Under the pieces are notes generated by a model, which worked only from the letters and a program-made list of their open reading frames with translations, searched no databases and was not told the DNA's origin. 64,000 nt of DNA from Lineus longissimus (Eukaryota; Nemertea; Pilidiophora; Heteronemertea; Lineidae). This document shows positions 49,070-61,398 of this stretch, one piece after another; within the stretch, counting starts at the first letter, position 1; each line of letters begins with the position of its first letter. The stretch is taken from NCBI RefSeq assembly GCF_910592395.1, contig NC_088311.1, positions 684,501 through 748,500 on the forward strand, in the 5' to 3' direction. The position numbers and the translations under genes were made by a program.

Positions 49070-49831
49070 ATGTCAACAGGCAAAACCCTTCATCGGCGGA
49101 TATCAGGCATGAGCTCGTCGTCCAAGAGCAGCGACGAGGCCAGCTTGGTGGACAGAACAAGGGAGACCTCAGCTGGGCGACGCCTACCAGTTCTCCTGGC
49201 GCCAGGACAACAGAACATCAACGGGCACGGACGTAAGTCAGTCACATCCAAGGACGACAAAAACTACCTGAACCCAAGGGTCAAGAAACATTCTTTCACA
49301 AGCAGTCACGGGGACCACACGGATTATCATAGGACGAGGAATATCTCACTTTCTAGTTTTGGTTCTGGTCCGAGATCACGTGCCGGGACAATGCATACAT
49401 TTAAAGACATAGGCACAGCGCTCATGAATGGACACCGTTCAAACAATTGTAAACACGTGCAATTCCGCTATGAGAATAGTTATCACATGCCTGAACAAAT
49501 AGAACTGACCAACAAATTCTTACAAAATAAAGTCGAAAGGATCATCGGAGATGTGCTGGAGAAGAATTTGAAGGATTGTGCCTACGACTCCCTCATCATG
49601 AAGACAGAGAGTCAGAAAGTGAGCAAGATGATCTTAGAGAGAGTGAAGTCTCTCGGCTGGGACAGATATCGTTATGTCTGTACAGTCTCCATTGGACAAC
49701 AGGGCAAGCAGGCAGTAAAGGTGACCTCCAGGTGTGTCTGGGACACCAGTGTTGACAACTCAGCCAGTGGTGTGTTCGAAAACAGCAGCATTTACGCTGT
49801 GGCTACTGTTTTTGCTGTTTACTTTGAATAA
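49070..49831 (+). CDS. Tctex1-domain dynein light chain (DYNLT2/4/5-like)
   Basis: 253 aa in one coding exon. ATG 49070 lies seven bases after a polypyrimidine-AG acceptor, implying a 5' UTR intron. Residues 1-125 are Ser/Arg/Lys-rich and probably disordered. Residues from about 130 to 253 form the Tctex1 fold: YENSYHMPEQIEL, KVERIIGDVLEKNL, SQKVSKMILERVKSLGWDRY, RYVCTVSIGQQGKQ, SRCVWDTSVDNSASGVFENS and the terminal SIYAVATVFAVYFE. Vertebrate Tctex1d proteins end alike (SRCLWDP...NSSLFALANVYAVYLE). These serve as light chains of cytoplasmic, axonemal or IFT dyneins. Which numbered orthologue it is cannot be settled by eye. Confidence 0.88.
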   Translation: MSTGKTLHRRISGMSSSSKSSDEASLVDRTRETSAGRRLPVLLAPGQQNINGHGRKSVTSKDDKNYLNPRVKKHSFTSSHGDHTDYHRTRNISLSSFGSGPRSRAGTMHTFKDIGTALMNGHRSNNCKHVQFRYENSYHMPEQIELTNKFLQNKVERIIGDVLEKNLKDCAYDSLIMKTESQKVSKMILERVKSLGWDRYRYVCTVSIGQQGKQAVKVTSRCVWDTSVDNSASGVFENSSIYAVATVFAVYFE

Positions 49832-49832
49832 A
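49827..49832 (+). terminator. Polyadenylation hexamer overlapping the stop codon
   Basis: The end of the Tctex1 frame reads GAA TAA A, so AATAAA spans the stop codon (TAA at 49829-49831). A second AATAAA is at 50209-50214, beyond the 23-bp minisatellite. Use of the first would give almost no 3' UTR. Confidence 0.5.
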
Positions 49833-49886
49833 AGACAATCTAACTCAGTTGCAGAGGACCAAATCGAAAATGAGCCATATCAATTC

Positions 49887-50093
49887 AAAGACCACGGGTG
49901 GACACTTTCAAAGACCACGGGTGGACACTTTCAAAGACCATGGGTGGCCACTTTCAAAGACCACGGGTGGACACTTTCAAAGACCACGGGTGGCCACTTT
50001 CAAAGACCACGGGTGGACACTTTCAAAGACCACGGGTGGACACTTTCAAAGACCACGGGTGGACACTTTCAAAGACCACGGGTGGACACTTTC
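49887..50093. repeat. 23-bp minisatellite, nine copies, in Tctex1 gene 3' UTR
   Basis: Nine head-to-tail copies of aaagaccacgggtggacact ttc, with single changes (cca-tgggtgg, ggtggcc). Because 23 is not a multiple of three, all three plus frames stay open through it and overlapping frames appear; they are artefacts. It lies between the two candidate polyadenylation signals. Confidence 0.95.
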
Positions 50094-50354
50094 GAAACAA
50101 AAAACAAAAGCTAGTGTAATATAATTATGAAAATTATTATTTCATTTTGTTTAGTATGATAACATCATGTCATAGGTGACCGCTTGACAAGAATGAAAAA
50201 TTGGTATCAATAAACTCAACATTGTCAACCTACATAATTTGTCATGTAGTTGTCCTCAGGCACAAAATATCCTTGTGATCAATGACCACTCGAGCGACTC
50301 ATTTGAAAGCTTGAAAAGTCTATGCTTCTATAAACAGGTTGATATCTGGTGATG

Positions 50355-53300
50355 TCATGAGTCCTTGATATCTTCAGGTACAACTATCATCACAACGTTC
50401 TCCAAAGTCACCTCCTCACTAACATATTTCTTCAGTACAACTCTATAACCCACTGATTCCAAGTACTTTATCCGCCCGATGTCAATCAATCGTTTACACT
50501 GACGGCCAATCTCTTCGCGCTCTTCATGGCTGAACTGATCAAATCTGTAATACCAAAATTCTTTTACTTAGATAAGGTTACACATTTGTATTAAGACCAA
50601 GAGTTCTCAAGAGACAAAACCAAATCCCCACATGGAGTTACATAAACTTATTGTCCATTTTTATCTGATTATGATAAGCTTTCTGTGACAGCACAGACAA
50701 AATATCAATTCAATTCACTTAGGAAAAGGACAAAGTGATTACCAGCAGATTAAACTCTGTGAACATTGACACTGTTCGAGAAGATTTCATTTCAAATGAT
50801 GTGATGCAAGTGTTTTAAACGGCAAGTGTAGCAGTATTGAAGATTACCTTGGTTGTTGTCTTTCATCCTTGTCATCCTCAAGCTCTGCCTGTTCTTCTTG
50901 GGCCCTCTCATGATCAGTTTCTGGAACTGAACAAAGAAGAAGGAAATAGATAGAAACACCTGCATGAAAGGTTGGGATGTTGCAATCTACTCACCCATGC
51001 ATCTGACAGCTGGGACATCAGTTATACAGGGTGGCGGAGGTTTAGGTAACCATCTCCCATTTGTTGCTTAAGTCGACTTGCAACCATCAGACAAAACTGA
51101 TTGAATCGTGACACCGAAGACAGCCTCTCTGAAATCTCACATAAAAACCTGAAATTTCACAATAAGGCAACCTGAAGTATGGCCTACCTTTTCTCACACC
51201 ACACACCGCCCAGCTCCCTAAAGATTGTATAATGTGGTAATCTCTAGCTGTCAACCCACACTTCTTGAAGAACTCTTTACCACAGTAATGATGCCAGTTG
51301 CCCTTGTGATGACAACACAAGGCAATGATGAGACCTTGTAAACGGCTGAAAATCGAAGGGACAAGAGGTTGACAACACGCTGGACAGTACAATGACCAGC
51401 TTTATAAGTTATTCCGAAGTTATTCTCATATACCTTGGTGGATGGGAAATTCATTTTTCAGTAGCTAGTGGACTTTCACTGTCAATCTGAGTTGCTCTGT
51501 GTACACTGTACTGTCCTGCACCACACCAAACAAGGCTAGTCACCTTCTATTGCCAGTCTTGGCTTCAAGGCGTGGCAGCTTTGGTTCTTTTCCTTCAGCA
51601 GCCGCAGGACTTGTATCCTGAGAGGAAGGCAGTTGCAGAGTGTTGACAACACACCTCAAGCACAAATCTGAAAGTAACAACAACAATCCACATTCAAATC
51701 CAGCAGCATTAGATCAGGTGTAGCACAGAGATAATGTGATGGTCTGCAGACTGAACGTTTCAAGTAGTAACACTGTATGAGCTCTGTTTCTTGGTGGATG
51801 AGAGGCTTCCTGATGACAGGACACAACAATACAATGAATAGGCAATCATCATGAAAGTCACACTCACCTGTTGCAGCTCCGCATAGGTGTTTACTCATTC
51901 CAACTATTGGCTTCTCTTGGTTCTTTATACAAGGCACTCTCCCTACAATAACACACAGGTTAGCAAAAGGTGGGTCAGCCAAGACGAAAGAAATGGCAAC
52001 AAATGAGATAACAGACAACTTGGTGAAGAGTGGATGACCTCCATGACCAGACCTGCATTGCATCTACATATCACAGTATGAAACCGTGACTTCAAAATGA
52101 TGATCGTTGGAAAAGAAATAGAATATTAACATGTACCCAAGTCTAGGTGTTCTATATCCATTTTGAGTCTGTGGGAGTTCACACAACCACCATCATCCCG
52201 ATGCTGGCCATCTAACTGAAAAGACAAGAAAAAGAACAAACGGCTCATTTCATTGATATCTGAACTGACAAATAGTTCGAGTATAACATGTAAGATGACA
52301 CTCTTTTTATTGTAAGCATCTTTCTTGACTTGACAAATTCCCGTGATTGTCCCTGGCAGGCAAGACACTGAGAGATGTCCTGTATTCTGACCTGTGACCA
52401 AATCAAGTCTTTCTTCTGAATGTACGGTTACCTTGTGTCGGTTGCCTGCTCTGTCTATCAGCAAGAAATCTGGATCTTTTTCCTTACTAAGTGCTTGTTG
52501 GACCCAGTAAGACAACTGGCCTGAAAGTAGATTGTAAGCCATTAGCACCCACTTATTCCCTGATTATTAGTTGAGACCGGCAAAGCCAAGAGATTCAGGA
52601 GGAAATAATTCACTTTTCTTTAAAGCAAGACCTTCAGAAAACATAAGTACGGCAGACCACCGAAAGTCACTGAACCACAATGAACAAAGTCCTTCCACAA
52701 TCATTACCCAGTCATGTCATAACATACCTTTTCCAGCCCCAAATTCTACATAACATGTGTTTCCATGAAGCATCAGCATGTTGTCCATCTGCCCCAGGAG
52801 GGAGGCCTGAAATAAACAAACAGTTGAATATAAACAACATTAAAAGAGTGTATCTTTTCTGGATGTGGGACAGAGGTAATTGTCAGGAGCAAGCCTTGCA
52901 CACAGGCTTGGCTGTATGATGAACAACTACACACAGAGTCTCACAGATTTCATTATAGAAGCACTGACTAAAAGAGTGTGGTGTTTACTTACCAGTTGTT
53001 TCAGATGCTTTAGAGCAGCCGGTCCAAATCCAGGTGTTGCCATTTCTTCTTTCAGTGCATCATGGGACAGGATATCTTCTCTGATTTCCACTTTGTACTC
53101 TGAAAAAGAAAAAAAATATTTAAGTTAATCTCAGATTAATAGTCTTTTGGTCATATTTCTTCAAAATCCTGAGTTGAGTACCAATCTTTGTAGATATTTT
53201 TAAACAGAGACTTTATACCGGCAAAATATTTTTAAACAAAACTGGGACCTTCATCAAAGCAGTACAGTCTGGGATTGTGAAATCACCTTGTCAAACCATG

Positions 53301-54414
53301 ATAGGTGGAAGGTTGATTCTTCTAGTCATGAAAACATACCGTTGTATAATGCCCCAACTCTTTCAATCAGAGACAATACCTCCGCTGTTGGTACAGACCT
53401 CAGGGTGACCTATAAAAGCACAAGGGATACATTTCAGTTTGTCACATTGGCAACGTACAGCAAAAGTAAAGTAAAAATAAAATGGAAAAACTAATAAAGA
53501 CGAAAACATCTGAATCAGCTCATCTTACCTGAGACACTGCTTTGTCATCCTCTTCATATGGATCAGGAGAATTTATATTCTTTGCATAGCCTTCCTGGAA
53601 ATAAAATGGGTATATCACAGTTACTGGCGCTAGTAGTAGTACACAACAGGTACTGTTATTGTAGATGAGAGCATAATATCCAAAATATGTATACCAATTC
53701 TTATTCCCATTTCCTGATAATACGTGCATTTGATTACATCAGAAAGCACCTGGCTTTAAAGGTTCTAGTTAACTCACCTCAGCTTCAAGACTTCGCTGTA
53801 ATTTGACCACATTGCATTTTCTCAGATGTTGCTTCAGCTTGCTTTCAAAAACAGAACTGAAGACGAGAGATGAGACATGTGAAATTAGCATTAGCGCAAA
53901 AACAAGACAATAAATTAAAAATGGATAAACAGAAAGTAGATATAAAGATAAAGTGCTGATGAGCTTTCTGACAGTGACACTGACCAGGTTCTGTAAAAAT
54001 CGGATCTAGGATTTACATCATTCATTACTGTTTGAATAGTAGTCAACTTACTGCTTTGGATCTCGAGGACAAGGAATCCTTTTTCTAACATCACCTGCAG
54101 TGACATCCTGAAAGAAAAGCAGAATGAAAAAAATACTCAGTGACACTCTGTTCCCAATAATGGACCCCAATGAATTGAATGTCAATGTTCCACCACCTCC
54201 CTCGGACCCTCACACCTGACGTCAGGCCAGGGGAAAAAAATTGGGGATAAAACACTGGGAACGACTATCAAACCTCGTTAAGGGCAAGGTGTTCAGTACA
54301 GTATTCTGAATCTTTCGATGCTTGAAATTTACACGTCCTGCTTTTCCTTTTGATGAAAAATGAGCATTTTGGAGATTTTTTATCACCGGATTTCGTTTTC
54401 ATGGGCGCAGACAT
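50355..54414 (-). CDS. TRMT13: TRMT13, tRNA 2'-O-methyltransferase TRM13
   Basis: Fourteen exons, minus strand: 54274-54414 (ATG), 54052-54107, 53778-53856, 53529-53594, 53340-53409, 52993-53099, 52728-52806, 52432-52520, 52137-52215, 51868-51942, 51544-51667, 51188-51345, 50848-50926, 50355-50544 (TGA). They join in frame to 463 aa; human TRMT13 is about 481. TRM13 methylates the 2'-O of nucleotide 4 in the acceptor stem of certain tRNAs. Order: an N-terminal CxxxC-H type zinc finger (CSFFIKRKSRTCKF..CTEH), a CHHC-like finger (CPRDPKH...HLRKC), the SAM-binding loop CYVEFGAGKGQLSYWV, GMSKHLCGAAT, the catalytic-region LIIALCCHHKGNWHHYCGKEFF, and the tail SWAVCGVRKG...CKRLIDIGRIKYLES, all family hallmarks. 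Introns are GT-AG; exon 1 has a weak donor (GAG|gtttga). Confidence 0.96.
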
Positions 54415-54737
54415 GTTGTAGGACAAAACTAAAAAGTGGGTGAAGGTGATTGATTGAAAATAGAAATAAATAACAACACATTCTAAGTATCAATTTAATC
54501 AAAGATCGGATAGTAATGAACAATCTATACATGTATTTATTTCCGTGAAACTTGAACATGATATTTTATCGAGTGTAATTCGATAGATAAAAATTCGAAT
54601 TTTCTGCGGAATTTGCGTCGGCAGCCATGTTATGACGTCATTTTACATCGCCGCCGCAAAAATTTTGAGGACTCTCCTCTTCCTTTAGAAGCTTCTATGC
54701 TTTGATTATTCATCAAATCAGCCTGTTTAGATTCAAA
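54415..54737. promoter_or_regulatory. Bidirectional promoter interval, TRMT13 / RAD23
   Basis: The start codons of two divergent genes are only 323 bases apart. The interval is A+T-rich on the TRMT13 side and more CpG-containing near 54605-54665 (tgcgtcggcagccatg, catcgccgccgcaaaa). It includes a TGACGTCA palindrome at 54634-54641, a CRE-type ATF/CREB site. No TATA box is obvious. Shared regulation is inferred from spacing. Confidence 0.7.
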
Positions 54738-57700
54738 ATGTCGATTACGATAACGCTTAAGACATTGCAGCAGCAGTCATTTACCGTAGAAATCGATGAA
54801 AGTGAAACGGTACGCCTCATTTTGAAATCTGCTTTGTCACCCGGCGAATCCATCGATCTCCGCCTGTACATTTCCTGTACATTTTGTAGTGCATTTTCAG
54901 CGACCACGTTCAAGTTCATGAGGATGAGATGTTGAAACTTTCTTTTTCATTATTGTTCATGAATCATGTGATTTGATGATCATGTCAGTTGGCATGAGAT
55001 TGAAATCGTCCTTGCCAAAAGTGGGTTTTTTTGCTGCATTGCCATGGATTGTTGAGAGAAGGGCGGGCTGGGTGCCCCGGCTTGGATGGGTGACCCGGAC
55101 CGTGATACTTCACTCAGTGACTCCGTTTGCCCCAGCCCAGGCCAAGATGTTATCGTTGTTCTTGTGACCACACACTAAGTACTGCAGCCAGTGTAGGCTT
55201 CACTGCTTACTTGCATGCCCCACTAATGTTGTATGATATTGTTATCGCCACTTCATGCGTTATATCACCATTTATGTCATGACGAATTATTGCTGCAATA
55301 ATATTCGCCGCAATATTCACACAATGATTCACGGACAATGTGGCGACATAACGCCGTTAAACAGATAGAACATCGTCTGAGGCAAATGATAGAATTCAGT
55401 TCATTCACAAGTAAATGATGGGAAGTTGAAAGTTTTGTGAATCTAAAAATCCGACATCGATTTCTAGTTTGTGCACTGCCGTCTTTGTTCCTTTTTTCCG
55501 ACCAAAACAAAGATTTTTAAATTCACCGTTTTCATCATTTACTATAAATTTCAGGTAAAAAAGTTAAAAGAAAAAATAGAAGAGGTAAAGGGGGCTGACA
55601 ATTTCCCAGTAGGAGGACAGAAACTTATTTATGCAGGTAAGTTTTCATCCATTATTAATAGTTGAGAAAAAGTTCTCATGGTATTCACTGTGCAATAAAA
55701 TTGGTTTTACCTGGGTAAATTGGCAGTGAAGAGTATTCTGTGTGATTTTATTGTAGTATCGTCACACTAATAATATCAGTGCCTAACTCACTTTTTGGCC
55801 TAATTGAAATTTTTTACAGAAATGACTCCCCATAGTAGGCCGCACTATCTGGACTATATGCCTAAGTCAAACAACCAATCGCGTCGCAGATTACAAAGAA
55901 CAAGCATTTGACATAGGCATTTTTCTCTCTGACTAGGTTTTCTTTGATTTTCTCAAAAGTACATAAATGAGTTAGTCACTTATGTTGTGTGACAATTTGA
56001 CAGTATGCTAAAACTTGTCTCTCCTTACTCCATTGTTTTCTCAATGAATTTTCAGGAAAAATATTAGAAGATGAAAAAACTGTCAAAGATTGTAATATTG
56101 AGGCATCAAATTTCATAGTTGTGATGGTCACGAAGGTAGGCTGATTCTCTTCATTTTGATTGACTGAATATGACCTTGGCACACTCCGATTTCCTATGAT
56201 GAATCTGACATCCCGCTCAACAGTGATGTGATGCCACTGAAGATTGATATTGAATTGTATTGTCATGTTTTATGTACCCACTCTGCAAGGACCAATAAAT
56301 TGTACTGATACTGTAGAAACTGATATTTGAAGAGATACTCTTGTCGACTTCACAAAAAGGTTGACCATCTATCAAGTTTTGTTTTCTTGTTACAGCCTAA
56401 GGCGGCTCCATCTAAACCAGCAGAAAGTAAACCAGCAGAGGTTGCTGCTCCGGCCGCAGCAGCTGCCCCGGCGGCTCCCACACAGCCTGCCGAGAAGAAG
56501 GAGGAAGCTAAAGATGAGAAAAAGGAGGAGGCTTCAGCTGCATCAACGCCAGCAGCCACTGCCATGGACACTACACCGAGCACAACTGCTAGGTAAAATG
56601 TTTGGTCAACAGATAGTGTTACTGTTACTGGCTCTTGATTACCTCTCATTAGATAATATAACGTCATGACACCACATCTCAACTTTTGTTTATGGATTTG
56701 GCCGCCTTGTCCCCATGTTAGACCCATCACTTGCACCCTGGCTGTCTTTGTCTCATATGGTCCTCTCTTGACTGGCTCCTTCATTTTGCAGCACAGCCAC
56801 GACAGAACCTGCAGAACCATTAGATGAAGCCAGCAACAGGCTTGCCACTGGTTCACAGTATGAGAAGGCCGTCACTGGCCTCGTTGAGATGGGTTTCCCA
56901 AGAGAACTTGTAATGAGAGCCATGAGTCAGGCTTTTAACTGCCCTGACAGAGCTGCAGAATATCTTCTTTCGGTAGGTTGATGGCTTTCTCAAAAATGTG
57001 TACAGTTGCCAACTCATGGTAGTGTACGCATTATCAGGAAACGTTCGCTTGGCAGGCTAATATGGTATACATGTAGGCTAGCTCCTTTTGTATTCGATGA
57101 TTACCTGATTCTACCATGCTGCTCACGATCGCCCTTTGACATTGCTGCCTTGAGAATCCCAACCTTTATGTCTCTTTCCACAGAATACCGTTCGAGACGA
57201 ACCCGTCGCAGCTCCCCCTGCAACTCCACCACAAGGAACAGGACCGCGTCCCGGTGCACCAACAGGTGCAGCTCCTTTGCGGCAACCGGTTCAAGCCACA
57301 GCTGCTGGAAACCCAGCTGCCCCGGCAGGAGGAAGCACTGGCACTGCAGCCGGAGAAGGTAAGACTTTAAAGCACAGCTCTATATCAAGTTTGTTTTTGT
57401 ACTAGTCTCGCATAAGCAGTCTTTTGGTGTTAGTCTGGATCCTTCAAACATGTTAAAGAGAGAAATGGACCTCATTATTTGACATTCTGACTTAGGAGTG
57501 CACACCCTAATTAAAAACTTATCTTCAGAGTAGTCCACATCAATGTTTGTGCAGACGTTATTTCTACTGTTTCTATAATGTTCTTTTCATTTCTTAAGAA
57601 AATCCATTGGCATTTTTGAGAGATCAACCCCATTTTCGTCGCATGTGTGAAATGGTACAGAGTGAACCCAGACAATTGCCAGAGTTCTTACAGCAGATTG

Positions 57701-58671
57701 GCCAAGACAACCCAGATTTATTAAGAGTAAGCTTGAGATAATCATATAAATAATGGCAACATGCTGCAACTACCAAGTATCAGCTCCTAGTTCGCTGATG
57801 GATGATAGTCAAATTATTCAGGTTGTCATAGCCTGCTACTTTCAAAATAATTGTGTACATAATAATTGTGTACATTGAGAAAACTGTGTAAATAAATTTA
57901 TTTTTACCATATTTTTCAAAAAGTTCTGAATTGACTTTGTGTCTTGTTGTTTTCAGTTGATTAATGAGAATCAGCAGACGTTTGTGAATATGTTGAATGA
58001 GCCACACGAAGGGCATGGTGGAGGGGGGGTTGGTGGTGGCGCTGTTCCTAACCTACCTGCCACGATACAGATTACACCAGATGACAAAGCTGCTATTGAC
58101 AAGGTAGGTGACTCACCTCAACAACTCTTCCTACAATGTGTAGTCTTGTAGGAGTTCCAATTAGAATAGTCAAGTATGTTACAGATGATAGAGGAGCGAG
58201 GTTCCTCAGTGTTTCATGTCAAGTCTGTGTTGGACGAGAAGCATTGGCCGTTAGAGGCATATCTTGATTGCATTTTTCACCTCTTTTCCAACATTAACAT
58301 TCCGTATTTGGCATGCTAGCTCCGTTGTATGTCTGCTGAATGGCAGGATCTCTTGTAATTTGTGACTTCTGAAACTATACATGTAAATTATATCATTGAT
58401 ATTCCTTCAGCCTTGTCTTGGTGTCCACGTGGTATGGAGAGATCAGTTAAGCCAAATTTTGGCAATACACCTCCCGAACTACATCCTGCATGTGGTCTAT
58501 TTTGGCAGCCTGAATGCTACTCTAATATTGCTGCTTGTTTTTCAGCTCAAGGCAATGGGATTTAATGAGATGAATTGTATTCAGGCATACTTCGCATGTG
58601 ACAAGGACGAGCAGGCCGCTGCCAACTTCTTAATGGAGGAAATGTTGGATGACGAGGAGAGTAATAGTTGA
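54738..58671 (+). CDS. RAD23: RAD23, UV excision repair / proteasome shuttle protein
   Basis: Nine exons: 54738-54809 (ATG), 55555-55636, 56056-56135, 56396-56592, 56792-56972, 57184-57358, 57599-57726, 57957-58103, 58546-58671 (TGA). They join in frame to 395 aa; human RAD23A is 363 and RAD23B 409. RAD23 stabilises XPC for nucleotide-excision repair and delivers ubiquitinated proteins to the proteasome. Domains: ubiquitin-like, residues 1-77 ([20 protein letters not shown] ... [15 protein letters not shown]); Ala/Pro/Lys-rich linker; UBA1 ([20 protein letters not shown] ... [10 protein letters not shown]); Pro/Ala/Gly linker; STI1/XPC-binding domain ([20 protein letters not shown] ... [13 protein letters not shown] ... 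FVNMLNEP); Gly-rich loop; UBA2 ([20 protein letters not shown] ... AANFLMEEM). All introns are GT-AG. It is likely the single pro-orthologue of RAD23A/B. Confidence 0.97.
55060..55115 (+). mobile_element. Possible 5S-like SINE remnant in RAD23 intron 1
   Basis: Reads ggcgggctgggtgccccggc ttggatgggtgacccggacc, close to the 5S rRNA box C region (GGTC...TTGGATGGGTGACCGCC) and to the two elements at 31665 and 33768. It is shorter and more diverged, so the assignment is tentative. Confidence 0.4.
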
Positions 58672-60395
58672 TTCTGTTGCCAATAATTGTGATAGAAAGA
58701 CAGTTTTTGTACAGATTACAGATACAGTTTGGTGACGAGTTGGCTTATTCATTTTTCAAGGAAAAATTTTACAATATGGCATATTGTAATCAAATGATCA
58801 GCTTGAGCATATGGAGCCTTGGGTTCCACAAATCCCACGGCATTATTCCTGTATGAGACACCCTCGGCAGTGTTCTCTTTGTGGAACCCTCCCTGGGCTT
58901 CTCTTCTTTATGGTCATCTGTGGCGTTGTGGAGGATTTGCTGGAAGACGTTAAGTTTCTTGGATCTTTTTTTGATAACAAAGATGTGAACCCTACTTCAC
59001 GTTTGCCTAGCCCAGGGGGACACTCTTGAGACTTTCACATTGTTGTAGGTGACTATCAAGGCTCCAGTTGCTCAAAAAACGCAGATTTTTTTCAATGAAA
59101 TGGTTCAATGGTGTATTTTGTTCACCCTTCTGCCTGTATAAAAGTAGAAAATATTGCGGAGATCTTTCCCATAGTGCTTGTTAGATTATGCTGATACCTC
59201 CAAAGGTGGTTGGTTTCTCCAACCAACTCTTTAAACTATATTGTACATGGAGTTTGAAACATCGAATTGTTGTCATTCAGATTATACACCTCCCAGGAGA
59301 TGGCATGTTAGTTTCCAAGTTATAGAAAATGCGTTTATTCTATTCTGAATTTGATAGCATTTATCCAAGCGTTGGGATGCCCATATTCCTTGCATCATAG
59401 CTATTTACCTAAGCTATGCCAAAGCTTTTGGTGGCTTTTCAAAGTATCATGATACATTTTCATATCTGGAATGAAGGCCTTCTATACCCATGTAGTGTAC
59501 GACGAGTGTTACATGATGTGAGCTGTTCTTGAGGGTTGCCAACAGGGAATGTCTGCTTGTATATTTTGTAAAGGTTAAGTAGCTTGTTCTGTATTCTGTG
59601 TCAGTTACAACAACTTGTGTTCAGAGTTCTTTTCTAGAAGTGTAAATAGCATACATGAAGTTCTAAAGATTTAGTGATGAGCTGACTTCACTGGGTTTGT
59701 CAGATGCTAAGCACATTAAGAGATCCACACTACCCTGCCTAAACCTGGTGTTTTCTAGCGTGGGCTATTGTTCTTCACTGTCTTCTGACATAAAAATCGG
59801 TGCTCCTTAGCTATTCTGTGGCGTGTGTTAAGTGGCGCCTCCTTCATCTCTTTGTTGAAAGCTTAATCTATAAACCTGAGCAGTTTATTTTTCAGTGTTT
59901 ATATGTCTGCTTTGATCATTTGCAATTTATCCAATGGGTGGGGAGAATCAACACTAAAATATTGTAGGTCCGACTCAACCAACTGGATTCGAAACCAGCT
60001 GTATGCTCTTTCATCTCACTTTCCTGCCAAAGTTTTGTTTTGATATTTCCGTTTAAGGAAAGAATGATGAATTTAGCCCAGATTGTCCTAAATTGAAACT
60101 CGATGTGAATGAACTGCCTATTATCTGAATTCAATGTCTGTAACCAAGCCACCTCTATGAAGGAGTTGTTCAGCGGCATCAGCCTACATGTATCTCGAGG
60201 GGACCTTGATTATAGTGGTTGTATTTTAGTGGAAAGCAATTTACGATGTCCCAGCTTTAAAGGCTCCTTAATGTGCATCCTGGGTTCTGGAAAAGCATAC
60301 TCGGATTAAGGTATTTCAGTTGATTTGAAATGGTCAGCTATAAAAAGCAAACATTTGTTTTAAAACAAACATAAATAAAATATGAAAGGAAATAA
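58672..60395 (+). other. RAD23 3' UTR
   Basis: About 1.7 kb after the stop without a recognised gene. AATAAA at 60374-60379 (ataaataaaatatg) is the first clear hexamer and a likely end. If it is used, the 3' UTR is longer than the coding sequence. No tRNA or other RNA gene was recognised. Confidence 0.6.
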
Positions 60396-61398
60396 TTTGT
60401 TGTCTTGTTGATTGAGTGGATGAATGCCAGAGCAGAACCATACCAGAAGGTTGAGGACAAAGAGGAGACATTTTGATGTATTGCTTCGAGACGGGTACTG
60501 CTGAAATAGTACTGAAGAAATCGCTCCTTGATGTTCAGGTGTATCAATCTAAAATCTCCCGTGAGCTGAGATTTGAGGGTTTATGGAGTCCTGATTGTTT
60601 CCGAGACATCGATGTCCAATGTCATGCTAGGTGGGGACAATGGTGGACACCACAAAGCATTCTGGTGCTGTTCTGTGTACGGTCAATACATTCGGGCATT
60701 CCCAACACTCACTAACACTGATACATGTAAGCCTTGCTCCAGGTTGACTGTCATGTCCGGTTGTCAGTACTGTACTGGTGGCTGCCAGCTGTAACGGCCC
60801 CTGGCCGGTTTTTTTTACGGCAGCTGTGAAGTCTCGTTAGGGAGTTTTTCCCAAATGTACGTGATAATGACGTAACCCATCAACAATGACAATATTGCCA
60901 ATTGGGCCGGACAATGACGGAAAAAACCCAAATATTATACATTTCTTTCTGAATAATTCTTACAGTGACCATTCTCCCGTGAAAGACAGTTTCTTACGCT
61001 ACACAAAAATCAAAAAAAATCGAGGGTCAAACATTGAACTTTTGAGATATGTTGAATTTTGCACAAATCAGCGTAAAACGCACACACTGGCACTGGCACA
61101 CGGGGCCGACGCACATCCCAAGTTAGTGTACACATACGTCGGCAACAACAGTAAAATGCGTAGTTTCTTGTTAACCGCCTATTGAGTAGCGTTTTAGGTT
61201 TCAGAAACTCCAAAAACATGTATTTGCCAAAAAAACTGCTAAATTAACACTGGCGTAATGTGAGGACCAAGAAATTGATGATCTTTTAAGAACTACGGTT
61301 AGTGCTTGGCCGCGCATGAATCCAAATCTGAGACAGACCATGTTTTATCAGCAACGACAACAACGCCATATTCCAGATCCTAGAAATGCAAAACAACC
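60396..61398. promoter_or_regulatory. RAD23-ACOT13 intergenic region and ACOT13 promoter
   Basis: About 1 kb between the RAD23 end and the ACOT13 start codon. It includes a T run (60809-60816) and open frames up to 99 residues without recognised domains. The ACOT13 5' UTR lies at the right end, with an aaccATGG start context. Confidence 0.5.

Noticed and set aside
49734-50124. Overlapping plus-strand frames over the 23-bp array
   Set aside because: All three frames stay open only because the unit lacks stops; they are repeat artefacts.
59985-60025. tRNA B-box-like ggtttcgaatcc on the minus strand
   Set aside because: No A box or cloverleaf can be built around it; it lies in the RAD23 3' UTR.
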